Assembly: GCA_947505885.1 (NCBI GenBank)
Contig: CANNMN010000029.1
Location: forward strand, 1 to 10,590
Source of the DNA: Rickettsiales bacterium
GTDB lineage: Bacteria > Pseudomonadota > Alphaproteobacteria > Rickettsiales > UBA1997
Direction: 5' to 3'
DNA: 10,590 nucleotides
The notes beneath the pieces were generated by a model that was given only the letters and a program-made list of their open reading frames with translations, had not been told where the DNA came from and ran no database searches. This document shows, one piece after another, positions 7,757 through 10,590 of the stretch (positions are counted from its first letter, which is position 1; each line of letters begins with the position of its first letter). A program made the position numbers and the translations under genes.

Positions 7757-7882
7757 ATTTTCGATCTTATCGCGTCATCGCCGCTTAAGTTGTGGGATTG
7801 GCGGTCGTCGAATAGCTAAACGAAAATTTTCTTAAAGCAGTCTGTGCAAGAGATTTAAAAAGAGCCTTGTTGGCAGTAAATC
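7757..7882. other. Convergent spacer between bolA and clpX
   Basis: In these 126 bases both genes must end transcription. The stretch AAATTTTCG (7755-7763, overlapping the bolA stop) is exactly complementary to CGAAAATTT (7821-7829), enclosing a 57-base loop with a smaller imperfect stem (ATCGCC against GGCGGT). On the - strand a weak GCC-AACAA-GGC hairpin followed by TCTTTTT lies soon after clpX and might be its terminator. I see no open reading frame worth calling. Confidence 0.35.
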
Positions 7883-9187
7883 TTACGCAGCCGCCTTCTC
7901 TTTTTTCTGAACTATTGTGATTGATTTTTTGCCGTCTCTTTCCTCAACTTCTTTTTCGCTCAACAAAGAAATTTCAATCGCCTTACTGTCGCTAATTCCC
8001 TTCTTAGTAACGCGAACAGACTTCACATTTTTTTGTGAAGGAATGTCGAACATTACATCGAGCAAAATATTTTCAGTAATCGCGCGCAGGCCGCGAGCAC
8101 CAGTTTTTCGCTCGATGGCGAGCTTGGCGATTTCTTTAATTGCTTCTTCGTCAAAAATTAGATCAATTTTATCGAGAGAAAAAAGTCGCTGATATTGCTT
8201 GGTGATCGCGTTTTTTGGATCGACTAAAATTCGGGCGAGATCTTTTTTGGTTAAGCCTTCAAGTGGCGCGAGAACCGGCAGCCTGCCGACTATTTCTGGA
8301 ATAAGGCCAAACTTAATCAAATCGTCCGGCTCTACTTTGCTAAAAATATCTTTGCGAGCAGTGTCATCTTTGTCTCTGACATCAGCGCCAAAACCCATAG
8401 ATGCGTTTGATCCGCGAGAAAGAATAATTTTTTCTAGGCCAGAAAATGCGCCACCGCAAACAAATAGAATATTGCGAGTGTCGATCTGCACATATTCTTG
8501 CTGAGAAGATTTTTTCCCGGGCTGAGTAGGCACTGAAGCAGTTGTGCCTTCAATGATTTTCAACAAACCCTGTTGCACGCCTTCGCCTGAAATATCGCGG
8601 CGAGTATTGTCTTCAGATTTGCGGGCGATTTTGTCGATCTCGTCGATATAAACGATGCCGCGCTGAGCTTTTTCAATATCGAAATTAGCCGCTTGCAACA
8701 GGCGCGAAATAATGTTTTCAACATCGTCGCCAACATATCCAGCTTCGGTGAGTGAAGTGGCATCAGCAATGGTGAAGGGCACGTCTAAAATCTTCGCTAA
8801 AGTTTGCGCGAGCAAAGTTTTTCCGCAGCCAGTTGGCCCGATCAACAGAATGTTTGATTTGTTAATTTCAACCGCATCAGCGTTGGCCGAGCTATTTGCA
8901 TCGATACGTTTGTAGTGGTTGTAAACAGCGACCGCCAAAACTTTTTTGGCGTAATTTTGGCCAACAACATGTTCGTCGAGAATCTTTAGAATGTCCTGCG
9001 GCGTTGGCTTGGCGCCGTCAGTTTTTTGGAGCGGAGATTTTTTTTGCTCTTCGCGCAAAATATCCATACCAAGTCCGATGCACTCGTTGCAAATCATTGC
9101 AGTGGGGCCGGCGACTAATTTTTTTACTTCGTGTTGAGTCTTGCCACAAAAGGAACAAGAAAGGTCTTTGTCGTTGTCTTTGGTCAT
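7883..9187 (-). CDS. clpX: ClpXP ATPase subunit ClpX
   Basis: The 434-residue protein is a complete ClpX, the hexameric AAA+ unfoldase that feeds substrates to ClpP in the cytosol. The N-terminal zinc-binding domain has CSFC (11-14) and CNEC (33-36). Walker A is GPTGCGKT (117-124), the substrate-gripping pore loop GYVG is 150-153, and Walker B is IVYIDEID (178-185). The ClpP-docking loop reads MGFGA (264-268), with Met in place of the Ile of the E. coli IGF motif, a mild change. Sensor 2 is GARGLRAI (363-370). The last 25 residues are charged and end in a short Ala run. It follows clpP with one base between stop and start and is surely cotranscribed with it. The lon gene that often follows clpX in alphaproteobacteria is missing here. 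Confidence 0.97.
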   Translation of the reverse strand: MTKDNDKDLSCSFCGKTQHEVKKLVAGPTAMICNECIGLGMDILREEQKKSPLQKTDGAKPTPQDILKILDEHVVGQNYAKKVLAVAVYNHYKRIDANSSANADAVEINKSNILLIGPTGCGKTLLAQTLAKILDVPFTIADATSLTEAGYVGDDVENIISRLLQAANFDIEKAQRGIVYIDEIDKIARKSEDNTRRDISGEGVQQGLLKIIEGTTASVPTQPGKKSSQQEYVQIDTRNILFVCGGAFSGLEKIILSRGSNASMGFGADVRDKDDTARKDIFSKVEPDDLIKFGLIPEIVGRLPVLAPLEGLTKKDLARILVDPKNAITKQYQRLFSLDKIDLIFDEEAIKEIAKLAIERKTGARGLRAITENILLDVMFDIPSQKNVKSVRVTKKGISDSKAIEISLLSEKEVEERDGKKSITIVQKKEKAAA

Positions 9188-9188
9188 T

Positions 9189-9815
9189 TTATTGTTCTGA
9201 TTTTTCTGTAGGGCGCTCGATCACTTCATCGATCAAGCCGAATTCTTTCGCTTTTTCTGGTGACATAAAGTTGTCGCGCTCCATTGATTTCTCGATGGCG
9301 GCAAACTTTTGTCCGGTATGTTTTGTGTAGATTTCGTTAAGTCTTTTTTTCAGGGCGAGAGTTTCTTGTGCGTGAATTTCGATGTCAGTTGCTTGACCTT
9401 GATATCCACCGGAAGGCTGGTGAATCATGATGCGCGAGTTAGGCAGGGAGAATCTTTTTCCAGGAGCGCCGGCGGTAAGAAGCAACGAGCCCATTGAAGC
9501 AGCTTGTCCGATACAAAGAGTGGCAACATCTGGGCGGATATATTGCATTGTGTCATACATCGCGAGGCCAGAAGTGACAATGCCTCCAGGTGAGTTGATG
9601 TAGAAATAAATATCTTTTTTTGGATCTTCTGATTCTAAGAATAAAAGCTGCGCAACCACGAGTGACGAGACTTGGTCGTTCACTTGGCCGGAAAGAAAAA
9701 TGATTCTTTCTTTGAGAAGACGCGAGTAAATATCGTAAGATCTTTCGCCTTTGGCGGTTTGCTCAACCACCATTGGAACGAGGTAGTTAGCGTGGTCAGG
9801 GATGTTGTTGGACAT
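9189..9815 (-). CDS. clpP: ATP-dependent Clp protease proteolytic subunit ClpP
   Basis: From ATG 9813-9815 the protein has 208 residues, the usual ClpP length. ClpP forms the double-heptameric serine protease chamber that works with ClpX. The catalytic triad is visible: Ser107 in GQAASMGS, His132 in MIHQPSGG and Asp181 in MERDNFMSP. The [20 protein letters not shown] block (11-30) is the conserved start of the mature enzyme. An in-frame TTG at 9858-9860 would add 15 residues and is followed by an AGG-containing stretch, but the ATG fits the family better. Neither start has a convincing Shine-Dalgarno sequence. clpP is first in the clpP-clpX operon and is divergent from grpE, so the 120-base spacer between the two holds promoters for two stress operons. 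Confidence 0.96.
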   Translation of the reverse strand: MSNNIPDHANYLVPMVVEQTAKGERSYDIYSRLLKERIIFLSGQVNDQVSSLVVAQLLFLESEDPKKDIYFYINSPGGIVTSGLAMYDTMQYIRPDVATLCIGQAASMGSLLLTAGAPGKRFSLPNSRIMIHQPSGGYQGQATDIEIHAQETLALKKRLNEIYTKHTGQKFAAIEKSMERDNFMSPEKAKEFGLIDEVIERPTEKSEQ

Positions 9816-9876
9816 GCTTGGGAGTAAGTTGGGAAGGAATTGCGACAACCTAAGAAACAAAAATCTTCAAAGCAAT

Positions 9877-9902
9877 CTTGAAAGTCTTTTGTCTCTTCAT
9901 AA
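9877..9902 (+). promoter_or_regulatory. Sigma-32-like promoter for grpE
   Basis: CTTGAAA (9877-9883) matches the heat-shock -35 consensus exactly. After 11 bases comes CTTCATAA (9895-9902), a partial match to the -10 pattern CCCCATNT that keeps the first C and the CAT core. Spacing is within the range known for RpoH. The predicted transcript would begin about 25-30 bases before the grpE start and include its Shine-Dalgarno sequence. grpE is a classical RpoH target, which supports the call; the -10 half is weak. Confidence 0.45.
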
Positions 9903-9925
9903 CTTGCGCGACCCTAAAATTCATC

Positions 9926-9930
9926 AGGAG
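9926..9930 (+). promoter_or_regulatory. Shine-Dalgarno sequence of grpE
   Basis: AGGAG lies five bases before ATG 9936, a textbook ribosome-binding site that fixes the grpE start. It stands out because the other complete genes in the window show no comparable site. Confidence 0.85.
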
Positions 9931-9935
9931 AAAAC

Positions 9936-10451
9936 ATGGAAGCAAACAATATAGAAGTAACACCAGAGGTAAACCCACTGGAAGAAAAAATTGCCGAACT
10001 CGAACAAAAAAATACCGACCTAAATGATAAGCTGCTTCGTGCTTTGGCCGAGCTGGATAATGTTAGAAGAAGATCGAGAGAAGAGGTTGAAAAAACCGCG
10101 CGCTTTGCCATTTCTAGCTTTGCGACTGATTTAGTTGTGGTTGCTGAGAATTTTTTTATGGCGAGCGAAAATGCGCCGAAAGAAGAAATCGAAAAAAATC
10201 CCGCAATTAAAAATTACGCTGACGCAATCGCGATGACCGAAAAAGAGTTGCTAAAAATTTTGGAAAAAAATCAGGTCAAAAGAATTTATCCGCTTAATCA
10301 GAAGTTTGATCACAACTTTCACGAAGCAATTGTGCATCTGGAATCTGAGGCTGAAGAGGGAGTGGTTGTGCAAGTTATTCAGTCTGGATATTCGATTGCC
10401 GATCGCTTGATTCGTCCGGCATTAGTTGGGGTTGCGAAGGCGAAAGAGTAG
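9936..10451 (+). CDS. grpE: Nucleotide exchange factor GrpE
   Basis: This 171-residue protein is the ADP-release factor for DnaK in the cytosolic Hsp70 cycle. Residues about 12-55 form the long coiled-coil dimer helix, with LRALAELDNVRRRSREEVEK (34-53) matching the family's 'l.alAe.dN.rkR...e.ek' element. The C-terminal beta-domain that inserts into the DnaK ATPase cleft is intact: NQKFDHNFHEAIVHL (121-135), a short acidic loop, VVQVIQSGYSIADRLIRPA (144-162) and LVGVAK. Length is slightly short because the acidic N-terminal tail is trimmed. hrcA and dnaK, frequent neighbours, are not next to it. A sigma-32-like promoter and a strong Shine-Dalgarno sequence precede it, consistent with high heat-inducible expression. 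A probable insertion sequence begins shortly after its stop. Confidence 0.95.
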   Translation: MEANNIEVTPEVNPLEEKIAELEQKNTDLNDKLLRALAELDNVRRRSREEVEKTARFAISSFATDLVVVAENFFMASENAPKEEIEKNPAIKNYADAIAMTEKELLKILEKNQVKRIYPLNQKFDHNFHEAIVHLESEAEEGVVVQVIQSGYSIADRLIRPALVGVAKAKE

Positions 10452-10475
10452 TTAATTGTAAGAATTGGTCGCGTT

Positions 10476-10520
10476 GTTTACATGATTAATTTGGATTCGC
10501 CCTCCATTAACCATGTAAAC
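10476..10520. repeat. 15-base inverted repeat with 15-base spacer, grpE downstream region
   Basis: GTTTACATGATTAAT (10476-10490) and ATTAACCATGTAAAC (10506-10520) are complementary at 14 of 15 positions. Inside, GGA (10493-10495) can also pair with TCC (10503-10505), lengthening the stem. No T-run follows, so it is a poor intrinsic terminator for grpE. It may be the transposase-binding end of the IS element, or a hairpin that limits transposase translation. Confidence 0.65.
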
Positions 10521-10530
10521 TTTGTCTCTC

Positions 10531-10590
10531 ATGAAAATTCACAAAAGAACGCGATTAACTCTAACCGATCGGGAAGAGCTTTGGAAATTG
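10531..10590 (+). CDS. Start of a probable IS481-family transposase (3' end outside window)
   Basis: Only 20 codons are visible, reading MKIHKRTRLTLTDREELWKL. The opening 'M..HK..RLT...R' matches the N-terminus of IS481-type transposases, which begins a helix-turn-helix domain ahead of the DDE integrase core. The DDE core is beyond the window edge, so whether the gene is intact cannot be judged. The start has no Shine-Dalgarno sequence (TTTGTCTCTC precedes the ATG). Confidence 0.55.
   Translation, partial: MKIHKRTRLTLTDREELWKL

Larger units (their letters stand above)
10475..10590 (+). mobile_element. Left end of a probable IS481-family insertion sequence (truncated by window edge)
   Basis: A transposase-like start codon at 10531 is preceded by a strong inverted repeat at 10476-10520, and the candidate element would begin TGTTTACATG at 10475. 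Insertion 23 bases after the grpE stop is a harmless site, typical for such elements. The boundary is an estimate: the right end and any target duplication lie outside the window. Confidence 0.45.

Noticed and set aside
8896..9330. A 144-codon + strand open frame opposite clpX and clpP
   Set aside because: It lies wholly opposite two certain genes, has no recognisable domain and reads like an antisense shadow.
9816..9860. TTG at 9858-9860 as the clpP start
   Set aside because: The extra 15 residues are not needed for ClpP, TTG is a rare start, and ATG 9813-9815 gives the usual length.
10476..10520. The inverted repeat as a normal Rho-independent terminator of grpE
   Set aside because: The stem is AT-rich and is followed by CTTTGTCTCTC... 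rather than a T-run; an IS-end reading fits better, though not proven.

Overview
The window looks like chromosomal DNA from an AT-rich alphaproteobacterium. The lineage signals are the hemD / mitofilin-like / hemY-like gene order, a Fur protein of the alphaproteobacterial type (no C-terminal CxxC motifs), and adjacent clpP-clpX. Reduced, AT-rich groups such as Rickettsiales, Holosporales or similar uncultured lineages are plausible, but the sequence here does not fix the order. The presence of guaB argues against Rickettsia itself. Coding density is high, no gene-free stretch exceeds 300 bases, and I see no tRNA, rRNA or CRISPR array.

Left part (1-2628, + strand): the 3' end of hemD, a Mic60/mitofilin-like membrane protein and a HemY-like TPR membrane protein overlap by a few bases and form one operon. 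guaB (IMP dehydrogenase, - strand) converges on it. A short divergent spacer then separates guaB from a + strand cluster: fur, an unassigned HExxH zincin and a MurU-type nucleotidyltransferase (4261-6125), with a 4-base overlap and a 6-base gap between genes. A hairpin-rich spacer (6126-6267) separates this cluster from the convergent hemE (- strand).

Centre (7288-7501): hemE and bolA diverge from a very AT-rich 214-base spacer. It holds a perfect DnaA box, a second DnaA-like box, six copies of a TTNNTAACA motif in both orientations, an 18-base imperfect direct repeat and a TTAA-N7-TTAA site. The origin lies immediately upstream of hemE in Caulobacter and Rickettsia, so this is the best candidate in the window for the chromosomal replication origin. 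Hand-counted GC skew changes from negative at the left end to clearly positive at the right end, which fits, although one block in between does not.

Right part: bolA (+), then clpP-clpX (- strand, 1-base gap). Divergent from clpP is grpE (+), which has a sigma-32-like promoter and the only strong Shine-Dalgarno sequence seen in the window. The window ends inside the first 20 codons of a probable IS481-family transposase, preceded by a 15-base inverted repeat that may be the element's left end.

The genes fall into three themes: heme and iron (hemD, hemY-like, hemE, fur, bolA), protein quality control (clpP, clpX, grpE, perhaps the zincin), and nucleotide or cell-wall metabolism (guaB, murU-like). 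Most starts lack a recognisable Shine-Dalgarno sequence.
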